Shown piece after piece: positions 53,860 to 62,376 of a stretch of 64,000 nucleotides of DNA. The DNA comes from CAVROP01 sp050012175. GTDB lineage: Bacteria > Acidobacteriota > Terriglobia > UBA7540. The stretch covers positions 62,001 to 126,000 of the forward strand of contig JBEKHR010000005.1 in the NCBI GenBank assembly GCA_050012175.1, read 5' to 3'. The stretch's first letter is position 1, and each line of letters starts with the position of its first letter. Position numbers and translations under genes: made by a program. The notes beneath the pieces were generated by a model. That model was not told the DNA's origin, made no database searches, and worked only from the letters and a program-made list of their open reading frames with translations.

Positions 53860-54431
53860 GCGGATAGGTCCTTCAGCCACTCTCGGAGCATTGCCAGGCC
53901 TCTGTAGAGCCTCGATTTCACGGTTGAAAGAGGTGAATCGACCACCCGGGCAATCTCTTCGAGCTCCATGTCCTCGTGGAAACGCAGGGTCAGCACTTCG
54001 CGATATGAAGGAGGCAGATGCCTCAGCGCTGTGGCAACGCTGGCTGCTTCTTCACCCTGGAATGCCTGGTCAAATGCGGATGATGAAGTAGTGTCTGCAA
54101 GTTCGAGGGGTCGGTTAGCTCCAGTCGGTTGCAGCAGGGCATCAAGGCTCTGCGGCTGCCGGCGCCGCATGAAGTCGATCGCCAAGTGGCGGGCGATGGT
54201 AAAAAGCCAGGTTTCAAATTTCCAGCGCTGTTGGTACTGGTGGCCCTTTTCGAGTACCCGGATCCAGGTTTCCTGGAATAGATCTTCAGCTTCCTCGCGA
54301 CTGCCGGTAAGCATGAGCAAATAACGGAACAGGCGGTACTGATACTGCTGGATCAGATCGTCAATCAGAGAGGGATCGCGTCGCCGCAGCCCCCGGGCCA
54401 CCTCCCCGGCTTCCTGTTCAATCGTGCTCAT
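53856..54431 (-). CDS. ECF RNA polymerase sigma factor
   Basis: 191 residues from MSTIEQEAG at 54431. Region 2: LFRYLLMLTGSREEAEDLFQ followed by ETWIRV, and FETWLFTIARHLAIDF. Region 4: LPPSYREVLTLRFHEDMELE and VVDSPLSTVKSRLYRGL. It has no region 3, as in ECF factors. It is co-translated with the zf-HC2 anti-sigma factor. Confidence 0.93.
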   Translation of the reverse strand: MSTIEQEAGEVARGLRRRDPSLIDDLIQQYQYRLFRYLLMLTGSREEAEDLFQETWIRVLEKGHQYQQRWKFETWLFTIARHLAIDFMRRRQPQSLDALLQPTGANRPLELADTTSSSAFDQAFQGEEAASVATALRHLPPSYREVLTLRFHEDMELEEIARVVDSPLSTVKSRLYRGLAMLREWLKDLSA

Positions 54432-54606
54432 AAACCAGCAAATCGCGAGTCCCATTCTATCCCTGTATACGGAAAACGTCCTCGAAAAGACGCACCCTCG
54501 GCTTCGCGAGACAATATCTCTTTTGGCGAATCAAGGAGGGTGATGATAGGCGGATAGGCGTTGCCTTGGCATTCCGGCCTGGGCAGGCTCTTATTGTTGT
54601 TCTTCC

Positions 54607-55194
54607 TCACTCCCTGCCAGTCAGCCGCTGGTAGCTTTCGGGGTCGTCCACATCGATGACTACTCCCTCGTCCTCGACCTCGACAAACTGCGTCACTGGG
54701 CGGTATCTCCTGACCACGGAATCAGCGCCGGCGTCGGAGGCCAACTGCAATAGCTCATCGAAGACTTGCCGTCCGATGAGCACCGGATGTCCCCGGCGAC
54801 CCTGATAGGTGGGGATCACGACCGGAGCGCCGGACTGGCGGAAAGTTGCCACGATTCTTCTCACTGTTTCTGCGGAGACTGCGGGATGATCCACCAAACA
54901 GAGAAGGATGGCTTCCAGGTCATCCGCGATCAGGGATCGCAAACCCACTTGCAATGACGATGTCTGGCCGGACCTGTAATCAGGATTGATGACGACCTGT
55001 GCAGCCTCAACCTTGATCTGTCGTTGAATATCCTCTGCGTGATGGCCGAGCACCACCACGATGCGCTCGATGTCAACCTCTCCGAGCGTCTGCACCATCA
55101 GCTCGAGAAATGCCCGGCCACGGTAGGTGAGCGTGGCCTTGTCGGTTCCCATGCGGGAGGATTCACCCGCAGCGAGGATCAAGCCTGCAATCAT
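54607..55194 (-). CDS. MocA-like molybdenum-cofactor nucleotidyltransferase
   Basis: A 195-residue NTP-transferase-fold protein. Nucleotide-binding motif LILAAGESSRMGTDKATL, then NPDYRSGQTSSLQVGL, CLVDHPAVS and GRRGHPVLIG, characteristic of MocA (CTP:Moco cytidylyltransferase). The ATG overlaps the xdhC stop (ATGA), so the two are translated together. It prepares molybdopterin cytosine dinucleotide for xanthine-oxidase-type enzymes, none of which is in the window. Confidence 0.88.
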   Translation of the reverse strand: MIAGLILAAGESSRMGTDKATLTYRGRAFLELMVQTLGEVDIERIVVVLGHHAEDIQRQIKVEAAQVVINPDYRSGQTSSLQVGLRSLIADDLEAILLCLVDHPAVSAETVRRIVATFRQSGAPVVIPTYQGRRGHPVLIGRQVFDELLQLASDAGADSVVRRYRPVTQFVEVEDEGVVIDVDDPESYQRLTGRE

Positions 55195-56012
55195 GCGTTT
55201 TCGGTGGCTTTGGATTTGTAAGCAAGAGAGGGATGGGAGGGCGCGGCATGGCGGCGGACCGCGATCATTTCCGCGACAATGGAGACTGCAATCTCCTGCG
55301 GAGTCAGCGCCCCGATATCGAGACCGATGGGGGAATGAACGCGCTCCAGCTTTTCTGCGGGCACGCCTTCGCGCTCCAGCACCTTGCTGATTTCGATGAA
55401 CTTCCGCTTGCTGCCAATCATACCGATGTAATGTGCCGGTGTGCTGAGCGCCCAGCGCAGGCAATCCAGGTCACCCTTGTGCCCGCGGGTGACCAGCACC
55501 AAGTAAGACAATTCGTTGATTCTGAGCTTGGAGAAAATCTCTTCCCAGGGCCCGGCGTGCGTTTCGACGGCTTCCGGGAAACGGTCGGGGTTTGCAAACG
55601 CCGGCCGGTCGTCTGAAACCACCACGTCGAATCCCGCCAGCCCTGCCATCTTCGCAACGTAAAGCGAAACGTGCCCGCCCCCGAAGAGATACACCGTGGG
55701 AGTGGCCAGGATGGGTTCGACGAAAATATCGAGCGATCCGCCGCACACCAAGCCGTTGTCGTATTCCGGATTGGCGTTCAAGTTGAAGTGCAGGCGGCGC
55801 GGCTTTTCTTCTCGCATCACGTCCTGCGCCACGGACCACACTTCCGCTTCCACGCACCCTCCGCCCACCGTGCCCACCATGGACCCATCGTCGCGGATCA
55901 GAATCTTCGAGCTCTCGTAGCTCGGAATGGAGCCTTGCACCTGGATAATGGTGGCCAACGCCGCCTTGCGCCCTTCCTTCCTGAGCCTCGCAATCTCGAC
56001 GAAAATATCCAT
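55191..56012 (-). CDS. XdhC/CoxI-family protein
   Basis: A 273-residue protein with the XdhC N-terminal motif GTVGGGCVEAEVW and a Rossmann domain (VYLFGGGHVSLYVAKMAGLA, then VVVSDDRPAFANPDRFP) ending in IGLDIGALTPQEIAVSIVAE. XdhC proteins bind and sulfurate molybdenum cofactor for insertion. It is first in the xdhC-mocA pair. Confidence 0.92.
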   Translation of the reverse strand: MDIFVEIARLRKEGRKAALATIIQVQGSIPSYESSKILIRDDGSMVGTVGGGCVEAEVWSVAQDVMREEKPRRLHFNLNANPEYDNGLVCGGSLDIFVEPILATPTVYLFGGGHVSLYVAKMAGLAGFDVVVSDDRPAFANPDRFPEAVETHAGPWEEIFSKLRINELSYLVLVTRGHKGDLDCLRWALSTPAHYIGMIGSKRKFIEISKVLEREGVPAEKLERVHSPIGLDIGALTPQEIAVSIVAEMIAVRRHAAPSHPSLAYKSKATENA

Positions 56013-56144
56013 CGCCCCTCTTCAGCTAGGTTAATCGCCGCGTGGAGCTATGTCAACGAGGGCTTCTACAGCCGCCATGGCTCCGTCAAAGTCAGGCTGG
56101 TCGGGGCCACCAAAACTGGCGCCGCGATCCCATCCGCACGGGCT

Positions 56145-56184
56145 GCGGCTCTGCCGTCCGTCAGCTGACGGACGGCAGAGCCGC
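56145..56184. other. 40-bp perfect palindrome
   Basis: Twenty bases beginning GCGGCTCTGCCG are followed by their exact reverse complement, centred on CAGCTG. It lies 130 bases upstream of xdhC and downstream of tldE. A second smaller inverted pair, ATCCGTC/GACGGAT, lies near 56250-56270. It is probably a REP-type cruciform rather than a terminator; no T-tract follows. Confidence 0.7.
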
Positions 56185-56299
56185 GTCGAATATTGGACCT
56201 CGGGGACTTTGACGCAATCCTGCTCCTATCGCTCTGCTCTGGGTCGGAATGATCCGTCGGCTGACGGATTCACAAAGGTTTCTCGGCATCCTGCTTAGG

Positions 56300-56323
56300 C
56301 AGGGCCCCGGCCCAGGGGCCCTG
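56300..56323 (-). terminator. GC hairpin downstream of tldE
   Basis: CAGGGCCCC/GGGGCCCTG with a 6-base loop, 38 bases after the tldE stop on the minus strand. There is no U-run, so factor-independent termination is uncertain. Confidence 0.4.
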
Positions 56324-56360
56324 GTAACAGCAATTAGCTAGATGGCCAGGCTATGCCCGC

Positions 56361-57668
56361 TCAGATCGCGTCCGAAAGTGACGACATGTTGAAGTCGCGG
56401 ACTTTGATGGCGGGCAAGCGGTTGTTGTTCACGGGCAGGGAAGCCGTCATGCCCTCAACCTGCTTGAGCATCTCCACCACGCTCTGATTAAATCGGAAGT
56501 TATTAACCGGATACAGGACCTTGCCCTCTTCGATAAAGAAGAGTCCGTCGCGGGTAAGTCCCGTCAACTGCACGGTGTCCGGTTGGAGAAACCGGATGTA
56601 CCAGAAGTGGGTAACCAGCAGGCCGCGCGGCGTGGAAGCAATCAGCTCGTCCAGCGTTGCCGAGCCGCCTTCCATAATGACGTTGGAGGGAAAGGGTACG
56701 GGTTTCATCTGGGTCTTCTCGGCCCAGTAACGGTCCCGCCTCATGGCCTTGACCACACCCTTTTCCACCCAGGTCGTCTTCTCCGCGGGCAACTCTCCGC
56801 TCCAGGGAAAACCGGGCACGCGCAAGTCGAACGGATCGCTGCGCAGGGTGATGTTCTCCCCAAAAACTTTTTCGCCCAACAGCGTGCCCCCGCCGCGCTT
56901 GCTCAAGAAGCTGCGGCCCTCGTCGGCGGCACGCGCATCCATGCCGAAGCTCATGAACATCAACATCTCATCGAGCGCCGCCGGCTCGAGAATCACCGTG
57001 TACTTGCCCGGCTCCAGCCGCCGCGGCTTCTGCGACTCGAGCGCTTTGCGCACCGCCACCGAGTTGACGCGCGCACCGTCAACCTCGGCGAGTCGTGGCG
57101 ACTGGCTGTCAGCCCACCCCGATCCCGTGCCATCCCCCGTGCGCGCAGTGACGGAGTAATCCGCCCAAGTCCGCTGGGTGTAGCCGAAGAGCCCCCGCTT
57201 ATTGGCAATGGCCGCAGCCACCGTGTTCACCTCAAAGAAGCCCGAGGCGTTCAGCTTCTCGCGCGTAGCGGCCTCGATCGAGGAACGCAGCGCCGGCAGC
57301 AGTTGCGCCGAGCGCGCCCCGGCCGTCGCCTCATCGAAGGCAGCGATTTCAGGGTAGTTCTGGGGGCCGAGGGGTACAACGTATTCCGGGTCCTCAGGCG
57401 TCAAGGCCGCCAGCTCTTCCGCATGCTGCACGGCACGGCTCAAGCCGTCATCACTTGTCTCGGTGGTCGAGGTGCTACCGGTCTTGTGCCCCAGGGTCAC
57501 CGAAATATCCAGCCGGAGGTCGCTCGTGAACCCGGCCGTGGTGATCTGGTTGTTGGCGAAACGCGTGTTGCACTCCTGCTCCCACCGGAGGTTCACAGAC
57601 ATCTCGGGCGACTTGCTCATCTTGGAGATCCGGTCCACCAGATTACGTGCTTCATCTCGACTCAGCAT
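56361..57668 (-). CDS. TldE/PmbA-family protein
   Basis: A 435-residue TldD/PmbA-superfamily member without a signal peptide. It shows the family pattern (TRFANNQITTAG at about 35, KRGLFGYTQRTWADYSVTA, FGMDARAADEGRSFLSKR, VLYPVNNFRFNQSVVEML). It lacks the HExxxH of TldD, fitting the non-catalytic TldE subunit. It follows tldD on the same strand after a repeat-filled spacer. TldD/TldE complexes process peptides such as microcins. Confidence 0.9.
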   Translation of the reverse strand: MLSRDEARNLVDRISKMSKSPEMSVNLRWEQECNTRFANNQITTAGFTSDLRLDISVTLGHKTGSTSTTETSDDGLSRAVQHAEELAALTPEDPEYVVPLGPQNYPEIAAFDEATAGARSAQLLPALRSSIEAATREKLNASGFFEVNTVAAAIANKRGLFGYTQRTWADYSVTARTGDGTGSGWADSQSPRLAEVDGARVNSVAVRKALESQKPRRLEPGKYTVILEPAALDEMLMFMSFGMDARAADEGRSFLSKRGGGTLLGEKVFGENITLRSDPFDLRVPGFPWSGELPAEKTTWVEKGVVKAMRRDRYWAEKTQMKPVPFPSNVIMEGGSATLDELIASTPRGLLVTHFWYIRFLQPDTVQLTGLTRDGLFFIEEGKVLYPVNNFRFNQSVVEMLKQVEGMTASLPVNNNRLPAIKVRDFNMSSLSDAI

Positions 57669-57760
57669 GACAACTCCTATCTTTGCGGCGAGAGCGCGCC
57701 ACGCCCCGCACGCCGTTTACAGTCCCGAGAAGCGGCGTGAGTGCTTAGGCGTCGTCGCGT

Positions 57761-57886
57761 AATAACCGTTCCATTCTCGAATCGGCACCCCCTCACCCCC
57801 AGCCCCTCTCCCCCAAGGGGGAGAGGGTGGTCCCGCCTCGCGGGACCGGGTGAGGGTGTTGTTCAGTGACTAATGGAATGGTTATT
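57761..57886. mobile_element. 126-bp MITE-like element with REP core
   Basis: Terminal inverted repeats AATAACCGTTCCATT (57761-57775) and AATGGAATGGTTATT (57872-57886) match at 14 of 15 positions. Inside is a copy of the CCCTCTCCC...GGGTGAGGG repeat plus a GGTCCCGC/GCGGGACC hairpin. It lies between tldD and tldE. Confidence 0.65.
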
Positions 57887-57924
57887 TCATGACGACTCCT
57901 TTCAGTGCCTTTTGCCGCAGGTCT

Positions 57925-57967
57925 TCAATCCCAAATCCAAAATCTCAAATCTGAAATCCCAAATCCC
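57925..57967. repeat. CAAAATC-type heptamer array
   Basis: CCAAATC, CAAAATC, TCAAATC, TGAAATC, CCAAATC in tandem with period seven, ending directly at the stop codon of tldD. Confidence 0.75.
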
Positions 57968-57972
57968 CAGCG

Positions 57973-59613
57973 CTACTCCGTCAGCAGTACATTGATCTGC
58001 CGGAAGCGCGCCGGAGCACTCCCGTGGCTCATCTCGTTAGTTTGCATGGGCTGACCCTTGCCGTCGCCGGTGAGCCCAAAGTTCTGCCAGAAGCGCTGGT
58101 CCGCGATGCCGTCGCACGCCTGCCAGAAGTCAGGGGTGCGCGATTGATAGGCAACCCGGTCAATCATCTGACCCTTCTTCCCACCCTTGATTTCCCAAAA
58201 GGCGTCACCCCCGAACTGGAAGTTATAGCGTTGCTGGTCAATCGACCAACTGCCCGTTCCGTCAATCAAGACGCCCTCCTCGACGCCCCCGATCAGCTCC
58301 TCCAGGCTTACCGCCTTCTCCGCCGGCTTCAGCCATACGTTGGGAATGCGCTGGAACGGGATGGAGCCATAGCTATCCGCGTAGCAGCAGGCGTGCGACG
58401 CCTTCTCGCCAATCAAGTGGGCTTGGTCCCGGATGGTCTGGTAGTCGACGAAGATGCCCTTCTTGAAAATGTCGAAACGCAGGGTCTTGACACCGTCATC
58501 GTCGTAGCCGCAGGTGGAGAGGCCTTGGGGCAGGATGCGGTCACCTACCACATTCACCAGATCACTCCCCACCCGGAATTTGCCCAGCTTGTCAGGAGTC
58601 AGGAAGCTGGTGCCGGCAAAGTTGGCTTCGTAACCCAGAGCCCGATCGAGTTCGGTGGAGTGGCCCAGGCTTTCGTGGATGGTGAGGCAGAGGTGCGAGG
58701 GCAGCAGCACCAAGTCTTTCTTGCCGGGCTTCACCGGCGGCGCGCCAAGACGCTCCACGCACTCCTCGCCCACGCCCCGTGCGCTCTCCAGCATCTTCGC
58801 CGCCTCGACGTACTCCCAGCCGCCTGTGACCGGCGCGATGTGGGAACTGCGCCGGCGCGTCCTCCGCTGCGCGCGGTCAACTGCGGTCGCTCCGTAGCCG
58901 GGGTCAACGCGCTGGATGTACTGCTCGATGTACGAGCCCTCCGTCGAGGCGAACCATTTGTGCTCGAAGCGGCAGGAGATGTACGACATGGCCATGAAGA
59001 CCTTGGGTGTCTTCATCACATCGTCGTTGATGGTGCGCAGGAAGTCCACCTTCTCGGCCAGCGAGACAGCAAAGGGGTCCTTAGCGAAGGGAGTGCGGTA
59101 AAGGTCCACAGCGGGGGTAACCGGGGCGAGCTCCACGGGCTCGCGCATCAGGGCGGAATTCGTCTTTGCGACATTTACTGCCTCGCGGGTGATTCGAGCT
59201 ACTTCGTCGCGCTCCACTTTGTTCCCTGCCGCAAAGCCCCATGTGCCGTTTACCAGCACGCGCACGCCAAAGCCGAAGCTCTCACGATCGCTCACCTCGG
59301 GCACATGCTGGATCTTGCTTCCGCCGGCTTCTGCCTGCGTGCGCAGGAACGCCGACTGATCGCGGTAGCGCGCGACGCGGATGTCGGCGTAGCTGGCGCG
59401 CAGCGAGCGCGCCGTCTCCAGCGCCGCGTCGGTGAGCGGCCGGAAGACGGGATCCGGCGTTCCGCCTTCACCCCCGCCAGGAGACCCCCCTGGGGCCATA
59501 CCGCCTTTCACGCCCCGCAAGGCTACCCCCAGCGCGGAGGGCCTTCCTGCCACGCCAACCGCCGCCGCGCCCATCGCACAAGATTCCAGAAACTTGCGCC
59601 TTGAAATCGACAT
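57973..59613 (-). CDS. TldD-family metalloprotease with Tat signal
   Basis: 546 residues. MSISRRKFLESCAMGAAAVG is a twin-arginine signal, followed by a Gly/Pro-rich linker to about residue 52. The protease core contains the zinc motif H-E-S-L-G-H in CLTIHESLGHSTELDRALGY and later family blocks (STCGYDDDGVKT, LIDGTGSWSIDQQRYNFQFG). Most TldD proteins are cytoplasmic and about 480 residues, so the exported, extended form is notable. It is first in the tldD-tldE pair. Confidence 0.9.
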   Translation of the reverse strand: MSISRRKFLESCAMGAAAVGVAGRPSALGVALRGVKGGMAPGGSPGGGEGGTPDPVFRPLTDAALETARSLRASYADIRVARYRDQSAFLRTQAEAGGSKIQHVPEVSDRESFGFGVRVLVNGTWGFAAGNKVERDEVARITREAVNVAKTNSALMREPVELAPVTPAVDLYRTPFAKDPFAVSLAEKVDFLRTINDDVMKTPKVFMAMSYISCRFEHKWFASTEGSYIEQYIQRVDPGYGATAVDRAQRRTRRRSSHIAPVTGGWEYVEAAKMLESARGVGEECVERLGAPPVKPGKKDLVLLPSHLCLTIHESLGHSTELDRALGYEANFAGTSFLTPDKLGKFRVGSDLVNVVGDRILPQGLSTCGYDDDGVKTLRFDIFKKGIFVDYQTIRDQAHLIGEKASHACCYADSYGSIPFQRIPNVWLKPAEKAVSLEELIGGVEEGVLIDGTGSWSIDQQRYNFQFGGDAFWEIKGGKKGQMIDRVAYQSRTPDFWQACDGIADQRFWQNFGLTGDGKGQPMQTNEMSHGSAPARFRQINVLLTE

Positions 59614-59779
59614 GATTCACCCCGCGTGTCGTCCGAATGTCTGCAAAATAAAGCGACAAGCATTTCTTGCAGCGCCGCCTGCCCCGGCTTGCCGCGCACT
59701 GCGTGGGTCTTGGCGGAATTCTCTGCTGCCGACAAGACCCCCGCGCGTCGGGGCAGATTGCCGCCGCTAAACCAGAGGT

Positions 59780-59810
59780 GCAACTATACTCCGCAATCTT
59801 CAATAGTTGC
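59780..59810. other. Inverted repeat GCAACTAT/ATAGTTGC
   Basis: An 8-bp stem with a 15-base loop in the 324-base spacer between tldD start (59613) and the SDR gene end (59938). It may be an operator for tldD or a weak terminator for the SDR gene. The rest of the spacer has no gene. Confidence 0.4.
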
Positions 59811-59937
59811 AACTCCGTGGCTCACTCTGGGCGAGGCGCCCCCGCGCCCCTGCGCCCAACCCGCGATTCCCGCTTTGGAATCTCGGAGAGCGCCGACGGT
59901 ACACCGCCAAGCCTCGCTGTGCATGGAAGCTATGGCT

Positions 59938-60684
59938 CTACGCGCGCAACCTCTTAAAGATCGCTTCAGGGATGGACTGGACAATCAGCATGATGAGCCC
60001 CCAAAACCAGGGCAAGTAAACGACGTCTTTCCCCTTGGCGATAGCTCGGAAAATGCCCTTGGCCACGCTTTCGGGGGATGCCACCAGAAACAGCCCCGGA
60101 CGCCCGTACGTCATGCGTGTGTCGACATAACCTGGTTTAACGGTAATGACCTTGACATTGGCATGGAATAAGCGATTGCGCAGTCCTTGAAGAAAGGTGC
60201 TCAGGCCTGCCTTCGCCGCGCCGTAGAGATAGTTGCTCTGCCGGCCCCGGTCTCCGGCCACGGAAGAAATGGCGCAGATAAAACCTGCGCGCCTTGGCTC
60301 GAAATGGTTGGCAACAATATTGAGGGCAGAAACGCAACCGGTGAAGTTGGTCTCGAGGATGCGCCGGGCTTCCTCCCAATCGCATTGGCCCTTTGCCTGG
60401 TCGCCCAGGTATCCCATGCAAACCACGACTCCCGCCAGAGCGTTGCCTGCTCCAGAAAGGAAAGATCGCAGGGTTGAAGCATGAGTCTGTGTGTCAAGGG
60501 CATCGAAGGTAAGAACCCCGGCTCGAATCCCGTAGCGAAGGCTAAGATCGGAGGTGAGCGCGCTCAATTCTTCCCGGTCGCGGCCCCCCAGAACGAGGTC
60601 GAACTTATGAGCAGCAAACTCTCTTGCCAGGGCGGAGGCAATGGCCGAAGTCGCGCCCAGAATCAGCACACTTGGCACGCCCAT
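59938..60684 (-). CDS. SDR oxidoreductase, DprE2-like
   Basis: A 248-residue short-chain dehydrogenase. NAD-binding motif ILGATSAIASALAREFA (G-x-x-x-x-I-A variant typical of DprE2), active-site ISSVAGDRGRQSNYLYGAAKAG (Ser, then Y-x-x-x-K as YGAAK), and C-terminal hydrophobic stretch WFWGLIMLIVQSIPE. DprE2 reduces the 2-keto intermediate to polyprenyl-phosphoryl-arabinose. It is the last gene of the ubiA-dprE1-dprE2-like set. Confidence 0.85.
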   Translation of the reverse strand: MGVPSVLILGATSAIASALAREFAAHKFDLVLGGRDREELSALTSDLSLRYGIRAGVLTFDALDTQTHASTLRSFLSGAGNALAGVVVCMGYLGDQAKGQCDWEEARRILETNFTGCVSALNIVANHFEPRRAGFICAISSVAGDRGRQSNYLYGAAKAGLSTFLQGLRNRLFHANVKVITVKPGYVDTRMTYGRPGLFLVASPESVAKGIFRAIAKGKDVVYLPWFWGLIMLIVQSIPEAIFKRLRA

Positions 60685-60711
60685 ACCTCCTCAGTTGACG
60701 ATGGCCTGTAG

Positions 60712-60753
60712 GGGCGAGCGGCGCTCGCCCAGGGCCGAACGCCGTTCGGCCCT
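60712..60753. repeat. Double hairpin between dprE1- and dprE2-like genes
   Basis: GGGCGAGCG/CGCTCGCCC (60712-60730) is followed at once by AGGGCCGAAC/GTTCGGCCCT (60731-60753), flanked by GTAG and CTAC. It is a REP-like unit inside the operon. Confidence 0.65.
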
Positions 60754-60789
60754 ACAAGGTGCGTTTGGTGGCGGCGGTGCCGCGCTGCG

Positions 60790-62154
60790 TCACTTCTCGA
60801 CAATTGCGAGCCTCCGAGCCATGGATGAAGAAAGCAGACCACGCGGGTCAAGCCTGCTCTTGATAGCTCTGAATTGTTCAAGCTTCGGGTACATCGCGGC
60901 AAAGCTGTGCGAAGTCATAACCGCGTCTTTCGCCAGGTAAATTCTGCCGCCGTAATTCAGAACCACCCGGTCTAATTCGTGCAGAAGAGGAATCAACCCG
61001 CTGGCGACGGGAAGGTCCAAGGCCAAAGTGTAACCTTGAATCGGGAAAGAAAGCAGGCCGGGGTTCGGCTTCCCAAAACGCTTCAGCACCGCAAGGAAGG
61101 AGGCGCGGCGCGAGCGGGCCAGCCGCGTCAGGACTTCTTTCAGTCCCTCCACTCCTCCCTCCAGAGGCAGTGCCACCTGGTATTGGACAAAGCCTCTGCG
61201 CCCGTACAAGCGGTTCCAATGGTGAATCGCGTCGAGGGGATAAAAAAACTTCTCGAGGTCAACCAGTTGACGGGCGGCATTCCGATGCACGCGGTAATAG
61301 AAAGCGTTAAAGGCGCGCACCGTAAGACTGTTCAACGCCAGTGAAGGAAAATCGCAAGGGAGCGTCCAACGACGGTGGGGCGGCTCGGCTAGGGGATCCC
61401 GAATACTTGCCGGCAGCTCATTCGCGGGCGCGTGGTTTCCTCGCATCAAAACCGCTCTTCCCATATGCCTGCCGGTCGCCAGACAGTCAATCCAGGCCAC
61501 CGAGTACTGGTAACGGATGTCGCTTTCGGTCATCCTCCCCAGCGCGTCTTCCAGGTTTGTCGCTTTCTGGTAATCAACCAGCACCCACGCTGACTCGACG
61601 GGCCGCAGCTTGATCCTGGCGCTGAGAATTACCCCTGTCAGTCCCATGCCCCCATGCGTTGCCCAGAAGACTTCGAAGTTGTCATTCGGTGAACAGGAGA
61701 GTGTCTCGCCGTTTGGTGTTAGCAGCTTGAAACCCAGAACAAAATTCCCGAAGGTGCCATCTTGATGGTGGTTCTTGCCGTGCACGTCGGCAGCGATCGC
61801 TCCTCCCACGGTAACAAATTTCGTCCCCGGCGTCACCGGCAGGAAGAAACCGCGGGGCAGAAAATACTGAAGGATTTCAGCGAGGCTGACACCGGCTTCA
61901 CACTCCAGTACGCCGGCCTGCGCATCGAAGGCGAGAAACCGGTTAAGCCGTGTGTGACAGATGACGCCGCCTTGGCTGTTCAGGGGCGCATCGCCGTAGC
62001 TACGCCCCAGCCCGAACGATGTAAAGGATGGCTGGGCACCGGACTCCAGGATGGCAGCCAGTTGGCGCTGGCTTTCGGGTCGGTAGACATTGCAACATTC
62101 GACCGGGAAACGACCCCAGCCGGAGAGTGGCTGAGTTACAAAACCTTCTGCCAT
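60790..62154 (-). CDS. FAD-binding oxidoreductase, DprE1-like
   Basis: A 454-residue VAO-type flavoprotein. FAD-domain motifs: TSFGLGRSYGDAPLNSQGGV, CEAGVSLAEILQYFLP, PVTPGTKFVTVGGAIAADVH and GKNHHQDGTFGNFV, the DprE1 pattern. DprE1 oxidises decaprenyl-phosphoryl-ribose at C2. The adjacent DprE2-like and UbiA-like genes support the pathway call. No signal peptide is seen. Confidence 0.88.
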   Translation of the reverse strand: MAEGFVTQPLSGWGRFPVECCNVYRPESQRQLAAILESGAQPSFTSFGLGRSYGDAPLNSQGGVICHTRLNRFLAFDAQAGVLECEAGVSLAEILQYFLPRGFFLPVTPGTKFVTVGGAIAADVHGKNHHQDGTFGNFVLGFKLLTPNGETLSCSPNDNFEVFWATHGGMGLTGVILSARIKLRPVESAWVLVDYQKATNLEDALGRMTESDIRYQYSVAWIDCLATGRHMGRAVLMRGNHAPANELPASIRDPLAEPPHRRWTLPCDFPSLALNSLTVRAFNAFYYRVHRNAARQLVDLEKFFYPLDAIHHWNRLYGRRGFVQYQVALPLEGGVEGLKEVLTRLARSRRASFLAVLKRFGKPNPGLLSFPIQGYTLALDLPVASGLIPLLHELDRVVLNYGGRIYLAKDAVMTSHSFAAMYPKLEQFRAIKSRLDPRGLLSSSMARRLAIVEK

Positions 62155-62302
62155 AGTGTTTATCGATGAAAGCGTGAGACGGTGCCAGGTGTTTTCTGTA
62201 GCTGCCAGGCCGGACCTGCCTTGCAGGCTAGCAGTCGTGGAAGCCGAGCAAAAGCCCCAGACTTGATAAACGGCTCGGCGCTACGCCAATCCTTTCCCCA
62301 GC

Positions 62303-62376
62303 CCCTAGCACCTGTCACCTGGAAGCTGCGTCCCTACCCCCACCTACCACCTACCATCTACCGCCTACCTCCTAAA
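62303..62376. repeat. CTACCAC-type heptamer array
   Basis: CCCCTAG/CACCTGT words and then CTACCAC, CTACCAT, CTACCGC, CTACCTC in tandem, running into the stop codon of the UbiA-like gene. Confidence 0.75.

Noticed and set aside
56583..57740. 385-codon frame antisense to tldE
   Set aside because: No motif or Shine-Dalgarno; the real gene on the other strand is certain.
58024..59604. 526-codon open frame antisense to tldD
   Set aside because: GC-rich antisense frames are common; tldD has clear motifs (Tat signal, HESLGH) and the antisense protein resembles no family.
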